Assembly (NCBI RefSeq): GCF_002874535.1
Contig: NZ_CP025025.1
Span: forward strand, 3,185,312-3,249,311
DNA length: 64,000 nucleotides
From: Mesobacillus jeotgali
GTDB lineage: Bacteria > Bacillota > Bacilli > Bacillales > Cytobacillaceae
Reading direction: 5' to 3'
The notes beneath the pieces were generated by a model. The model did not search any database. It saw nothing but the letters and a program-made list of their open reading frames with translations, and was not told the origin of the DNA. Positions 43,910 to 53,563 of this stretch are shown one piece after another; within the stretch, counting starts at the first letter, position 1; the number at the start of each line of letters is the position of its first letter. Position numbers and translations under genes: made by a program.

Positions 43910-45625
43910 TCATTTCACATACTCAGCAACCCGATTCCTTCCAGATCGCTTTGCACCAACATATAAAGCCCGGTCTGCATGCCTGATCAATGCGAGTGAA
44001 TCTTCGGCATCCTGCGGGGCAGTGGCCACGCCGATTGATGCGGTGATATTGACTAGAATCTGCTTTCCTTCTTCATCCATTGATTGCAGCAGAGTGAAAG
44101 GCTCGTTGGCAATCAACAGCCTGATTTGTTCTGCCAGTTTTAGGGCATTACCTTTCATCATGTCAGGCAGCAGGATCACGAACTCTTCCCCGCCATAGCG
44201 GGCAACAGTGCCAATATCTCCGATTCTTTTCCGAAGCCGTTCACCAAGCTCGATTAAAATCTCATTTCCACTTTGGTGTCCGTATGTATCATTGACGGAT
44301 TTGAAGTGGTCGATATCGAGCAGGATGAGTGATAAAAGGTCCCTATGGCCAAATTGCAATTTTTCGAATTCAGCTGTGAGCATATTTTCAAAGTAGCGAT
44401 AATTGTATAGTCCTGTTAATGCGCAGCGTTCACTATTTTCCTTCGTTTTTTCGTGGTGCCTTGCATTTTCCACCGCAACCGCAAAATGGGAACATAGGAT
44501 GTCGATAATCATCAGCTGCGATTTTTCGAATGCTCTTTTTTTGTTTGCGGCCAGGACGAGGACACCGATAACCTGGTTGTTCCTGACGATTGGTACACCG
44601 AGGATACTTTCAGCACCTGCCGGAATGTAGCCTGAATTAATATGCTTCCATTGTTTTTTCGAATGGAAAAGAACAGGTTTTTTCTCTTCCCATACAAGCC
44701 CGCTTATTCCCTTGCCTTTTCCAAGAGGCTCAGCTACAGGCTCCATCACTTCGCCGAACTCTACCTTATGGATCAGCTTTAGGTCTTTGTCATCAACAAC
44801 ATCCAAAATGTAGGCATAGTCAACTGGAAGCATCTCGATCACCTTTTGAACAAAAAGGTCGAGAACATCATCCGACTTCAGCCTCTCAGCCAGCTGGTGG
44901 CCAATCTCAGAGGCACTCTGTAAAAAGTAGTTCACCTTATCACTTGAATAATAAAGACTGAGAATGATAGATAGACTCGCGAAAGGAATCCCGACGAACA
45001 ATAATGAATAGATCCCCATCTCACTTTGGTATAGTTCAAAGAGTATAAAGCCGATAGGGAATGTAATCAAAGTCGTAACGGTTTCCCAGATGAAATCTTT
45101 TCCAAAATAAGGTCCCTTAAGTTTTAGGACAATTGCTTGCAGCAGGATCAGGAATAAAGTATTCACTCCATAATTGCTAATTCCGTAGACCGTTCCCAAA
45201 ATATAAGTATATGGATCATCGGTCAAATGTGCTCCATGTGTCCCTCCAAGGCCGTAAAAGATCAATCCGCTCACTAATGATACGATAAAGAACATGAACG
45301 AATTCAGCGGAAACCTATATATATCGGACTTTTGGACACGAAGCCTCATTAACAAAATCAGTACAGAAATTTGCATCAGAACCATTTCCACAAAGATGCC
45401 GTATGTCAGGAATACTGCTAGTGACACCCATTGGATCAGGAAGATTGGCGTATTGTTGACGACCATTGGCATGGCAGCCACGACGGCCATCAATAGAAGG
45501 AAGGTGAAAACCTCCCACACTGATAGATCACTTGGAGGCGGATAGACTTGATAAGTCACCCAGAGCCCAACCGGCACGACAAGCAGCCAGCTGAACCATA
45601 TTGATTTTTTAATCATGGGAGTCAT
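43910..45625 (-). CDS. Membrane GAF-GGDEF diguanylate cyclase
   Basis: A 571-residue protein: six or so membrane helices (residues 10-225), a GAF domain (about 245-390; ISGLVWEEKKPVL, SILGVPIVRNNQVIGVLVLA) and a GGDEF domain with the intact active site GGEEF (478-482) and substrate motif DIDHFKSVNDTYGHQSGN. It should make c-di-GMP from two GTP. An RxxD I-site is not in the usual register (RIGD lies seven rather than five residues before GGEEF), so product inhibition may be absent. It is convergent with the minor-pilin operon; control of the pilus through PilB is a plausible link. Confidence 0.9.
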   Translation of the reverse strand: MTPMIKKSIWFSWLLVVPVGLWVTYQVYPPPSDLSVWEVFTFLLLMAVVAAMPMVVNNTPIFLIQWVSLAVFLTYGIFVEMVLMQISVLILLMRLRVQKSDIYRFPLNSFMFFIVSLVSGLIFYGLGGTHGAHLTDDPYTYILGTVYGISNYGVNTLFLILLQAIVLKLKGPYFGKDFIWETVTTLITFPIGFILFELYQSEMGIYSLLFVGIPFASLSIILSLYYSSDKVNYFLQSASEIGHQLAERLKSDDVLDLFVQKVIEMLPVDYAYILDVVDDKDLKLIHKVEFGEVMEPVAEPLGKGKGISGLVWEEKKPVLFHSKKQWKHINSGYIPAGAESILGVPIVRNNQVIGVLVLAANKKRAFEKSQLMIIDILCSHFAVAVENARHHEKTKENSERCALTGLYNYRYFENMLTAEFEKLQFGHRDLLSLILLDIDHFKSVNDTYGHQSGNEILIELGERLRKRIGDIGTVARYGGEEFVILLPDMMKGNALKLAEQIRLLIANEPFTLLQSMDEEGKQILVNITASIGVATAPQDAEDSLALIRHADRALYVGAKRSGRNRVAEYVK

Positions 45626-45709
45626 CTTTATCTATCCACCTCCTTTCTAGGAAAAAAGTCACACTTTTTAAATAGTTTAGCAAACTTTTTATGCAATGTC
45701 ATAATTTTC

Positions 45710-47023
45710 TTATTTATTTTTCAACACGTTCATTATGAAAGGCTTTACCTCTGATAAAAAGTAAAGAGAGCCTGTGACAATTAGAATTTCATCTTTGTTT
45801 AATTCAATTATTTTCTTATCAAGATAGTCCTTATAATTAACAGTGATGTTTATATTCCCGCTGTTGCTTCCAACTTCCATTAGCTCTTCCGCAGAAGCTG
45901 CACGCGGAAAGTCGAAGGTTGTAAAAGTAAGCTGGTCAGCAGCCTCTTCTAGAGACGCGATCATCTTGTCCAATTTCTTATCTTTTAGAGCCGCAAAAAG
46001 GATACTAATCTTTTTATCGGCAAATCGAGAATTAATTTCACTTGCAAGCGCATTTATTCCTTCTTCATTATGCGCGCCATCGATCAGGACTAAAGGATTT
46101 TCACTTAAAATCTCAAGCCGGCCAGGCCAGTATGCTTGAGTCAGGCCATGCCTTATATCCTCGTCCTCAATCATAAAGGAGTAGTAGTTTGCAAGGACCT
46201 GGCTAGCCATTACAGCACAGGCAGCATTGTCTACCTGATGAGAACCGATCATGGATGTTTCCAGCTTCTGTATCTGGCCGAACATACTGTAAAATGAAAA
46301 CTGCTCTCCCCGCTCTAAAGACTCTCTTGAGTTTGTTGAAAACTCATCGCCCAGCTGGTACATCGGCGATTTTCCTTCGAGTGCTTTTTTCTTAATCACT
46401 TCGAGCGCTTCTGGCTGCTTCACTCCAGTAATGATACTTACGCCATTCTTGATGATCCCTGCTTTTTCAAAAGCAATTTTTTCATATGTATCACCAAGGA
46501 TTGCTGTGTGGTCGAGCCCAATGCTCGTGATAATCGATAGCAGAGGGTGAATGACGTTAGTCGAATCGAATCGGCCGCCAAGACCTACCTCGTAAATGAC
46601 AACATCCACTGGGGACATTTTCGCAAAGTAGTATAGAGACATTGCCGTGATGACTTCGAATTCAGTCGGTCCACCCAGTTCAGTCTGATCCAACTCATCT
46701 GCCAGAGGCTTGATCACATTGGTCAGTTCAATCAGTTCCTGATCATGGATAGGCTGACCGTTGATACTGATTCTTTCATTGAATTGCTCAAAGTATGGCG
46801 AGGTAAAAGTTCCAACTCTATATCCTGCCGCTTGCAGGATCGAGCGTAGGAAGGTGACGGTGGAGCCTTTACCATTAGTGCCGCCGATGTGGATAGTTTT
46901 AACCCTTCGTTCAGGATGATCCAGCCTTTCTAGCATCCATTCCATCCTTGAAAGTCCTGGTTTGATTCCAAGTCTCAGTCTTGCATGGATCCATTCAATT
47001 GCCTGTTCATATGTATCAAACAT
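45710..47023 (-). CDS. folC: Folylpolyglutamate/dihydrofolate synthase FolC
   Basis: A 437-residue Mur-ligase family enzyme that adds glutamate to folates. P-loop GGTNGKGSTVTFLRSIL (about 47-63), omega loop TSPYFEQFNERI, motif VGLGGRFDSTNVI and C-terminal domain start LIDGAHNEEGI. It follows valS and precedes the comC locus in B. subtilis too. Confidence 0.95.
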   Translation of the reverse strand: MFDTYEQAIEWIHARLRLGIKPGLSRMEWMLERLDHPERRVKTIHIGGTNGKGSTVTFLRSILQAAGYRVGTFTSPYFEQFNERISINGQPIHDQELIELTNVIKPLADELDQTELGGPTEFEVITAMSLYYFAKMSPVDVVIYEVGLGGRFDSTNVIHPLLSIITSIGLDHTAILGDTYEKIAFEKAGIIKNGVSIITGVKQPEALEVIKKKALEGKSPMYQLGDEFSTNSRESLERGEQFSFYSMFGQIQKLETSMIGSHQVDNAACAVMASQVLANYYSFMIEDEDIRHGLTQAYWPGRLEILSENPLVLIDGAHNEEGINALASEINSRFADKKISILFAALKDKKLDKMIASLEEAADQLTFTTFDFPRAASAEELMEVGSNSGNINITVNYKDYLDKKIIELNKDEILIVTGSLYFLSEVKPFIMNVLKNK

Positions 47024-47045
47024 GTTACACCCCTCAATTCAAGAT

Positions 47046-47073
47046 GAAGACGAACCAGTACTGGTTCGTCTTC
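47046..47073. terminator. Perfect palindrome between valS and folC
   Basis: 28-bp palindrome with arms GAAGACGAACCAGT/ACTGGTTCGTCTTC. The flanking T tracts are poor on the minus strand, so it may be a partial terminator or processing hairpin after valS. Confidence 0.5.
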
Positions 47074-47090
47074 AAATTTATTATCTATAA

Positions 47091-49730
47091 TTAATTTCTC
47101 AATTCGTTGATGCGTGCTTCGACTGCTGCACGTTTTTCCGAGTAGTCTTTTTCCTTCGCGCGTTCTTCTTCAATGACCTTCTCAGGAGCTTTTTTGACGA
47201 AGCCTTCGTTCGCCAGCTTCTTCTGGACACGTTCTACTTCTTTATCAAGCTTCTCTTTTTCCTTTTGAAGGCGGGCGATTTCTTCATCAATGTTGATCAG
47301 CCCTTCAAGAGGCATGATGATTTCGAGTCCTGTAGCAACTGCTGTCATCGCTTTTTCAGGAGCATTGACTTCAAGACCGATTTCAAGGTTCTCTGGATTA
47401 CAGAAACGAACGATGTAGCCCCGGTTATTTTCAAGCATGCTTAATGTCTTTTCATCCTTCGCCTTCAGGAACATATCAACCTTCTTGCTAAGCGGTGTGT
47501 TTACCTCGGAGCGAATATTCCTTACAGCGCGGATGACTTCAACAAGAAGCTTCATATCGTCTGCTGCCTCTTTATCAGTCAGAGCCGGGTCAACCTTCGG
47601 CCAGCTTGCAACCGTGATGGACTCTCCTTCGTGAGGCAGGTTCTGCCAGATTTCTTCGGTAATGAATGGCATGAAAGGATGCAACAGGCGCATCGTGTTG
47701 TCTAGAACGTAAGCAAGGATGGACCTTGTCGTCTTCTTGGCAGCTTCGTCTTCGCCGTAGAGAGGAAGCTTTGCCATCTCGATATACCAGTCACAGAAAT
47801 CATCCCAGATGAAGTTGTATAGCGCTCGGCCAACCTCACCGAACTCATAGCGATCTGAAAGTCTTGTAACAGTTTCGATCGTTTCATTCAGCCTTGTCAA
47901 AATCCACTTGTCAGCTACAGATTTCTCACCGCTCAAATCGATTTCTTCGTACTTCATGCCGTTCATGTTCATCAAGGCAAAGCGTGATGCATTCCAAATT
48001 TTATTGGCAAAATTCCAGGTTGCTTCTACCTTTTCCGTGCTGTAGCGAAGGTCCTGTCCCGGTGAGCTTCCTGTTGTCAGGAAGTAGCGGAGTGAGTCAG
48101 CTCCGTACTGGTCAATGACATCCATTGGATCAACACCATTGCCTAGTGACTTACTCATCTTGCGGCCGTCTTCTGCACGAACGAGTCCGTGGATCAGTAC
48201 ATCCTTGAATGGTCTCTGTCCAGTGAACTCAAGTCCCTGGAAGATCATCCTTGATACCCAGAAGAAGATGATGTCATAACCCGTAACAAGTGCATCGGTT
48301 GGGTAGTGACGCTTATAGTCAGCTGCTTCCTCATTCGGCCAGCCCATTGTCGAAAACGGCCAAAGCGCTGAGCTGAACCATGTGTCAAGAACGTCATTAT
48401 CCTGTACCCAATTATCAGGGTCTGCTGGCGGCTCGTGATCAACGTATACCTCGCCTGTTTCTTTATGGTACCAGGCAGGGATTCTGTGGCCCCACCATAG
48501 CTGACGGGAAATACACCAGTCACGGATGTTTTCCATCCAGCGCATATAGGTATTTTCGAAGCGCTCAGGTACGAAATTAACTTTCTCTTCTTTGCTCTGA
48601 AGGGCGATTGCTTCATCAGCAAGCGGCTGCATTTTAACGAACCATTGAGTTGATAGATACGGCTCGACTACTGCTCCGCTGCGCTCTGAGTGTCCAACAG
48701 AGTGCATGTGCTCTTCAATCTTGAAAAGGACGCCAGCATCCTGAAGGTCCTTGACGATTTGCTTGCGGCACTCGAAGCGGTCCATGCCCTGGTACTTGCC
48801 AGCTTTGTCGTTCATTGATCCATCTTCGTTCATGACTAGAACTCTTTCGAGATTATGGCGGTTGCCGATTTCAAAGTCGTTAGGATCATGTGCAGGAGTG
48901 ATTTTTACCGCTCCCGATCCGAATTCCATATCAACATAATCGTCGCCGACAATCGGAATTTCACGGCCAACGATTGGCAGGGTTACTGTCTTGCCGATCA
49001 ACTGCTTGTAGCGGTCATCTTCCGGATGAACAGCAACTGCAGTATCACCGAGCATCGTTTCCGGTCTTGTTGTGGCTATTTCGATGTGACCGCTGCCGTC
49101 TGCCAAAGGATATCTCATGTGGTAGAACGCACCCTGGACATCTTTGTGTATAACCTCAATATCAGATAGAGCCGTTTTAGCAGCAGGGTCCCAGTTGATG
49201 ATGTACTCTCCGCGATAAATCAGTCCTTTGCGGTATAAAGAAACGAATACTTCTTTTACCGCTTTCGAAAGGCCTTCATCCAATGTGAAGCGCTCTCGAC
49301 TGTAGTCTAGCCCAAGTCCAAGCTTTGACCACTGCTTGCGGATATGCTGTGCGTATTCCTCTTTCCACTTCCATGATTCTTCCAGGAACTTTTCACGGCC
49401 AAGTTCGTAGCGGTTGATTCCCTGGCTGCGAAGTTTCTCGTCAACTTTAGCCTGTGTCGCGATGCCCGCATGGTCCATACCTGGAAGCCATAGAACATCG
49501 TAGCCCTGCATCCGCTTCATTCGTGTAAGGATATCCTGAAGCGCTGTATCCCACGCATGGCCCAGGTGAAGCTTCCCAGTTACGTTTGGCGGCGGAATCA
49601 CGATTGTATAAGGCTTTTTCGTTTCATCACCCTTCGCTTCGAAAAACTTCCCTTTGATCCACCATTCGTAGCGTCCTTGCTCAATCGAAGACGGATCGTA
49701 TTTAGTCGGCATAGACAAATTCTCTTCCAT
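47091..49730 (-). CDS. valS: Valyl-tRNA synthetase
   Basis: An 879-residue class I synthetase. HIGH-type motif GKLHLGHA in [16 protein letters not shown], editing domain ([20 protein letters not shown]), KMSKS as [14 protein letters not shown], anticodon-binding domain, and the C-terminal coiled-coil arm ([20 protein letters not shown]). The ATG at 49730 has GGAGG eight bases upstream; the ATG five codons earlier overlaps this site. A T-box leader controls it. Confidence 0.97.
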   Translation of the reverse strand: MEENLSMPTKYDPSSIEQGRYEWWIKGKFFEAKGDETKKPYTIVIPPPNVTGKLHLGHAWDTALQDILTRMKRMQGYDVLWLPGMDHAGIATQAKVDEKLRSQGINRYELGREKFLEESWKWKEEYAQHIRKQWSKLGLGLDYSRERFTLDEGLSKAVKEVFVSLYRKGLIYRGEYIINWDPAAKTALSDIEVIHKDVQGAFYHMRYPLADGSGHIEIATTRPETMLGDTAVAVHPEDDRYKQLIGKTVTLPIVGREIPIVGDDYVDMEFGSGAVKITPAHDPNDFEIGNRHNLERVLVMNEDGSMNDKAGKYQGMDRFECRKQIVKDLQDAGVLFKIEEHMHSVGHSERSGAVVEPYLSTQWFVKMQPLADEAIALQSKEEKVNFVPERFENTYMRWMENIRDWCISRQLWWGHRIPAWYHKETGEVYVDHEPPADPDNWVQDNDVLDTWFSSALWPFSTMGWPNEEAADYKRHYPTDALVTGYDIIFFWVSRMIFQGLEFTGQRPFKDVLIHGLVRAEDGRKMSKSLGNGVDPMDVIDQYGADSLRYFLTTGSSPGQDLRYSTEKVEATWNFANKIWNASRFALMNMNGMKYEEIDLSGEKSVADKWILTRLNETIETVTRLSDRYEFGEVGRALYNFIWDDFCDWYIEMAKLPLYGEDEAAKKTTRSILAYVLDNTMRLLHPFMPFITEEIWQNLPHEGESITVASWPKVDPALTDKEAADDMKLLVEVIRAVRNIRSEVNTPLSKKVDMFLKAKDEKTLSMLENNRGYIVRFCNPENLEIGLEVNAPEKAMTAVATGLEIIMPLEGLINIDEEIARLQKEKEKLDKEVERVQKKLANEGFVKKAPEKVIEEERAKEKDYSEKRAAVEARINELRN

Positions 49731-49770
49731 CAGTTTTTCCTCCATTCAAATGCATTTCCTTTTGAAAAAT

Positions 49771-50035
49771 AAAAAACTCCATTCGCCATAAAAGGACGAA
49801 TGGAGTTTGTTCGCGGTACCACCTTTTTTCCCAGCAACGGTAAAAACACCTCAGTTGCTGGCTCAAATCTTGATAACGGCTCTTCACCGTCGCCTGTTAC
49901 TGAGAATATATCCGTTCCCAGGCGATGCTCAAGGGCGACCTTCCATGGTTCCTGCTTAGAAGTCCTCTCAGCTACTGGACTCCCTCTCTTCAAGCTGGCT
50001 GCTCATGTACTCTTCCCTGTCAAAGCTTTACTTTA
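49771..50035 (-). promoter_or_regulatory. T-box leader of valS
   Basis: The leader contains the T-box AAGGTGGTACCGCG (minus strand; complement at 49812-49825). A terminator hairpin AACTCCATTCG/CGAATGGAGTT (49775-49807) with TTTTTT follows. Upstream is a long Stem I region with AGTA and a probable specifier GTC (complement of 49937-49939) in GGAAGGTCGCC. GTC is a valine codon, in agreement with valS. Uncharged tRNA-Val should favour the antiterminator. Confidence 0.92.
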
Positions 50036-50211
50036 TTTGTGTTTTTGTATATTAGATATACTACCCAAAAAAGGGGATTGACGTCAATCATCATTTCCTG
50101 TTTTTTATTATTTTATACTTTTTCCGCCTCTATGTGCGAACAATAAGCACATTTTGGGCAAGTCACTCATAGAATGAAAAAAGGGATACCTGATTGTTTG
50201 GAGGGATGGCG
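50036..50211. other. Intergenic gap valS leader to small ORF
   Basis: No gene seen. AT-rich DNA that should hold the divergent promoters for the T-box transcript and the small membrane protein; I could not assign convincing -35/-10 pairs. Confidence 0.4.
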
Positions 50212-50406
50212 ATGAAGAGACGAAGGTATAATCCTTATACACTCCCGCGGTGGGCGAGGACGGCGCGTGCAGTATGTGCCCAGCTCATTATTCCTTTTTG
50301 TGTTTTCCAGGGAATACGCACCCTGTTTTTCCCGTCGACATTTGATGTATTCTTGCTATCGATTTTCATCCTGATTGCACTGGCAATAAAATTCGAAATG
50401 ATTTAA
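50212..50406 (+). CDS. Small basic membrane protein, unknown
   Basis: 64 residues from the ATG at 50212, with TTGGAGGG six bases upstream. A strongly basic N-terminus (MKRRRYNPYTLPRWARTAR) is followed by two hydrophobic segments (AVCAQLIIPFCVFQGIRTLF and VFLLSIFILIALAIKFEMI). It is the only plus-strand gene between the minor pilins and the LiaF-like gene. I do not recognise it; the ribosome site and composition make it a likely real gene. Confidence 0.6.
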   Translation: MKRRRYNPYTLPRWARTARAVCAQLIIPFCVFQGIRTLFFPSTFDVFLLSIFILIALAIKFEMI

Positions 50407-50424
50407 GGAGCCCTGGAGCATCTT

Positions 50425-51462
50425 TTAGCTCTGGGCTCCTTCTTGTTTTGCCTGCTCCTTTTGCTTCTCCAGTTCGTCTATCTTAGTCACTACATAACCT
50501 GTATTGCTCAAGAGCCAGTACTGACGCTGCAGCTTTTGGACAAACTTCCTCTCATCCACTTCAGCTTTGCGCTGATGGTATAGTTCCGCGACACGGATAA
50601 TCCCCGATGGAAAAGCCAGATAGCTCATGAATAACTGCATTTCATCCTCACGGAATGGAAAATACTTCAGATAGACATAAATCCAGTCGATGATCTCGTC
50701 TCCATATTTGGGCTGTGTCTTAAGCGACCTTGCTAAAAACGGCAGCAGATCCTGGATCGGCGACCCTTGCCGCGCCTTCTCGAAATTGATGAAATACCCG
50801 TAACCTCTTTCATCGAACAGGAAGTGTTCAGGAGAGACCTTCCCGTGAAGCGTTACCGTCCTGGTTTTCTTTTGCTCCTTCGTTTTTTCATTCCAAGCCT
50901 CAAGTTTCTGCTTCGCGAACTGGATTGCCTGATGGATTTGAATGTAATACAGGCAGAATGTCAGTTCAAACGGGGACATATATACTCTGTTCTCACAACT
51001 CTCAAGGAATCCATTTATGAATTCTTCTTCTTTTTCCCATTCTTTTAACGTCTTTTCGTAATGCTCTTGTTTAACTTCCGTACTGATTTCCATTTCCTTT
51101 ACTGACAAAGTATGCATCCTCGCCAGTTCCCTGAACAACTGTTGGTGTCTTTGTGATTGGTCCTCCCTTGTCTCATTCGGCATCCAAGGCATTAAATAAT
51201 ACAGTGACTTATTATGCAATACTGCATATCGTCCGTCGTTTGCCGGATAGACTGGAACAATCCTGTTATAGCCTTTTTGATAAAGAGTTTGAATATGTTT
51301 GATAAAATCCGTCCCCTCATACGGGTGGATTTTTTTCAAAGCGAACGTCCCCGATTTCGTATAGACTTTTTTAACTTTGCCAAAGTCCTCTGCAAAATAC
51401 GATTCAATAGGATACTGCTTTAACACTGCAGATTCTTCTTTTAAAAAATTGCGATCATCCAT
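50425..51462 (-). CDS. ysxE: YsxE, CotS-family spore coat protein with degenerate kinase motif
   Basis: A 345-residue aminoglycoside-phosphotransferase-fold protein. The N-lobe Lys appears in GTFALKKIHPYEG. The catalytic loop reads LHGKVSPEHFLFDE, with Lys in place of the catalytic Asp of HGD, and the DFD motif reads YFINFEKA, so it is probably inactive as a kinase. YsxE is a SpoVID-dependent spore coat protein in B. subtilis, encoded just downstream of spoVID as here. The chosen ATG has a weak ribosome site. Confidence 0.85.
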   Translation of the reverse strand: MDDRNFLKEESAVLKQYPIESYFAEDFGKVKKVYTKSGTFALKKIHPYEGTDFIKHIQTLYQKGYNRIVPVYPANDGRYAVLHNKSLYYLMPWMPNETREDQSQRHQQLFRELARMHTLSVKEMEISTEVKQEHYEKTLKEWEKEEEFINGFLESCENRVYMSPFELTFCLYYIQIHQAIQFAKQKLEAWNEKTKEQKKTRTVTLHGKVSPEHFLFDERGYGYFINFEKARQGSPIQDLLPFLARSLKTQPKYGDEIIDWIYVYLKYFPFREDEMQLFMSYLAFPSGIIRVAELYHQRKAEVDERKFVQKLQRQYWLLSNTGYVVTKIDELEKQKEQAKQEGAQS

Positions 51463-51613
51463 GGGATCTCGCCTACTTTCTGGACTCTTATGCACAAACA
51501 GTGCTAGGCAGGTGCTCAAAACACCTGCCCATACTAAAAGCTATAGCAATCCCAGCCAGCAGCCAAGCCAGCCCTGACAACCAGCCTCCTTTTGGACAAG
51601 GCGTTGCTACAAA
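51463..51613. other. ysxE upstream region with possible 30-codon ORF
   Basis: On the minus strand a TTG at 51580 behind AAAAGGAGG opens 30 codons to a TAA at 51488. It encodes a hydrophobic segment, SGLAWLLAGIAIAFSMG, then a polar tail. An inverted repeat GGCAGGTG/CACCTGCC (about 51507-51530) lies inside it. It could be a small membrane protein or chance. Confidence 0.3.
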
Positions 51614-51855
51614 GAAAAGCGCAAGCGACTTGGTCACCCCCGACAAGCGCTGGAGGGCCTGACAGTGAAGTCGTTCTTTGACTTCATTGGCAGGACCGAA
51701 CTCGAAAAGCAAAGGCGACTGCCCAACTCCGCCAAGCGCTGGAGGGCCTGACAGTGAAGTCGTTCTTTGACTTCATTGGCAGGACCGAAGCGTCTCGAGG
51801 AGTTAGGAGCCGTAGCTAGACAAGCGTCTCGAGGGGGTAGGCGCTGGAGCTAGAC
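51614..51855 (+). repeat. GC-rich interspersed repeat, tandem double copy
   Basis: Begins GAAAAGCGCAAGCGACTTGG. A perfect 57-bp direct repeat occurs at 51644-51700 and 51733-51789. It starts CAAGCGCTGGAGGGCCTGAC and contains the hairpin TGAAGTC/GACTTCA. It ends in two 34-bp tandem units starting AAGCGTCTCGAGG and ending AGCTAGAC (51788 and 51822). Same family as 28676-28796 in opposite orientation. Confidence 0.8.
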
Positions 51856-51901
51856 ATTAATCAAAGTGCATAGCTATTATACTTTCTTGTAAATTGAATA
51901 A

Positions 51902-53080
51902 TTAGGAATTCTGAACTGCAACTCCAGGAACATATAGCACCTGGCCTTCATGGACCTCATGGTCGATGCTCAGATGGTTCACCCGCAGAAGCTGCTGCAC
52001 TGGCACATCATAGCGTTCAGAGATTGACTGAAGAGAGTCGCCTTGCTGAACAATGCACACTCTGATTTTGGCAACTTCTGTTTCTTCTTCCTTCCTCGCC
52101 AAAAATTCGGCGATTGAAATGCCTTGCTTCATATTCGGCTTTTTCTTTTTTAGTACTGGAGAAGATGAGCTCTCCGGGGATTCCTCCATTTTAGCAGGAG
52201 GGTTTTCTGCCTCCGGCTCCACTTCCATTTCAACCTCTTCAACTTCCTGCTCAACTTCGACATCTTCAACAGGCTCCGGTTCGCCTCTGAAGTCACTAAA
52301 AGCATACTCCGGAACTGGTTGGTGTTCTCTTTGCTCCTGAAATTCTGGTTCAGATCCTTCTTCGGCATCAGCGGCTTTCTTTGCTTCTGCCCTGAATGGT
52401 GCATACAATTCTTCTTCATAAGTAGCTTGCTCTTCCTGTTCATTCAATGTTTCATTTTGCTGGACAAACGAATAGGCAGGTGCTTCCGGGAAGTCTGGTT
52501 CAGCAACATCTTCTGTTCTATAGCTAACTGCATCTGCAACGGCTTCTTCTTCCACCTCAGCATCAACTTCTGCAGTAGCCTCCTCACGGTAACTGACTTC
52601 CAGTTCCTCCACTTCTTCACTGTCCGTCTCCTGATCAGCTTCATGCTGCTGTTCGCCGTATAAGCCAGTAATGGCAAGGTCAGCGTTCAGCTTCAGGCGG
52701 TCTTTTTCCGGAAAAACATAATCGAATCCTTCTACCTGAATATCAATGTCATAAATACTTTCAATCCGGTTTTTCGGGATTGTGATATCCACCGGGAAAC
52801 GATGAAGGAATTCATAGACGCCTTCTTCCCTCTCCATGACAGAATGGACGTACTTAAGAGCAGAGAGTTGTTCCTCATCATTCTCTTGCTGTTGTTCGTG
52901 GCATGTATATTCCCCAGTCAACTCCAGCGATCCGCGTATGGATACGTATTGTTCATTCTCCTGGATGGTTATATTCGGATCGAGTGAAATCGAGACAAGC
53001 TCCGCGACTTCCTGTCCTCTTTGAAACCACACTGACTCTTCTAATGAAAATCGCAGGCACGATTGATTCCCCTGAGACAA
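51902..53080 (-). CDS. spoVID: SpoVID, spore coat encasement protein (LysM)
   Basis: A 392-residue protein: N-terminal domain (1-150; LRFSLEESVWFQRGQEV, SISLDPNI, RGSLELTGEY) as in SpoVID, an acidic Glu-rich middle (150-330) and a C-terminal LysM domain (VQQGDSLQSISERYDVPVQQ, about 342-388). SpoVID drives coat encasement of the forespore by binding SafA and SpoIVA; safA is also in this window. A TTG at 53080 with AAAGGAGGAG five bases upstream is the likely start; the earlier in-frame ATG overlaps the ribosome site. Confidence 0.92.
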   Translation of the reverse strand: MSQGNQSCLRFSLEESVWFQRGQEVAELVSISLDPNITIQENEQYVSIRGSLELTGEYTCHEQQQENDEEQLSALKYVHSVMEREEGVYEFLHRFPVDITIPKNRIESIYDIDIQVEGFDYVFPEKDRLKLNADLAITGLYGEQQHEADQETDSEEVEELEVSYREEATAEVDAEVEEEAVADAVSYRTEDVAEPDFPEAPAYSFVQQNETLNEQEEQATYEEELYAPFRAEAKKAADAEEGSEPEFQEQREHQPVPEYAFSDFRGEPEPVEDVEVEQEVEEVEMEVEPEAENPPAKMEESPESSSSPVLKKKKPNMKQGISIAEFLARKEEETEVAKIRVCIVQQGDSLQSISERYDVPVQQLLRVNHLSIDHEVHEGQVLYVPGVAVQNS

Positions 53081-53229
53081 AGCGACTCCTCCTTTCATTC
53101 CTTAAACGTAAAATCACTATGTCATTAACACTTTATGAGTCTGTATTTACTTTTATGATAATTTAGAACATAAAAAGGAGTTGATATGTCCAGGCGTCTC
53201 CTGGAAAAATAAATTTCGAATAAATCATT

Positions 53230-53470
53230 TCTAATGCCTGTTTTTCCTTTATCATGCAGGTGAAAGAATTCATAAGCGGAAAAATTCCTGCTATTTTTAT
53301 AAATCACCCTTATAAAGCCAAAATAAGCGGAGATTTTCCGGTTAACTGGCATAAATTTAATTAAATTCAACGATTTGGTTTAAATAAGCGGAAAAACTTC
53401 CCTTATTTTTAAAAAAACAAGGGACATTTCCAATTTAAGCGAAATTATTCCGGTTATTTTTTTGAAATGT
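53230..53470. repeat. Array of imperfect AT-rich hairpin repeats upstream of spoVID
   Basis: The 480-bp gap between spoVID and hemL has no gene. It contains four copies of a unit built on AATAAGCGGAAAAACTTCCCTTATT-like half-palindromes; the TAAGCG core starts at 53273, 53324, 53385 and 53436 (spacings 51, 61, 51). Arms such as AATAAGCGGAA/TTCCCTTATT pair imperfectly. Confidence 0.6.
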
Positions 53471-53563
53471 GGAATCTACAATCAGCTAAAACAAAGCCTT
53501 ACTTAAAGATTCCCAGTTTCTCGAAAAAAAAGACACCCTTCATTTGAAGAATGTCTAATTAAT

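Noticed and set aside
49730-49993. Minus-strand frame of 87 codons upstream of valS
   Set aside because: It lies within the T-box leader and reads through its terminator and antiterminator stems.
53081-53170. Sigma-E type promoter in front of spoVID
   Set aside because: CATA-like blocks exist, but the spacing between the best -35 and -10 candidates is too short (about 10 bp).
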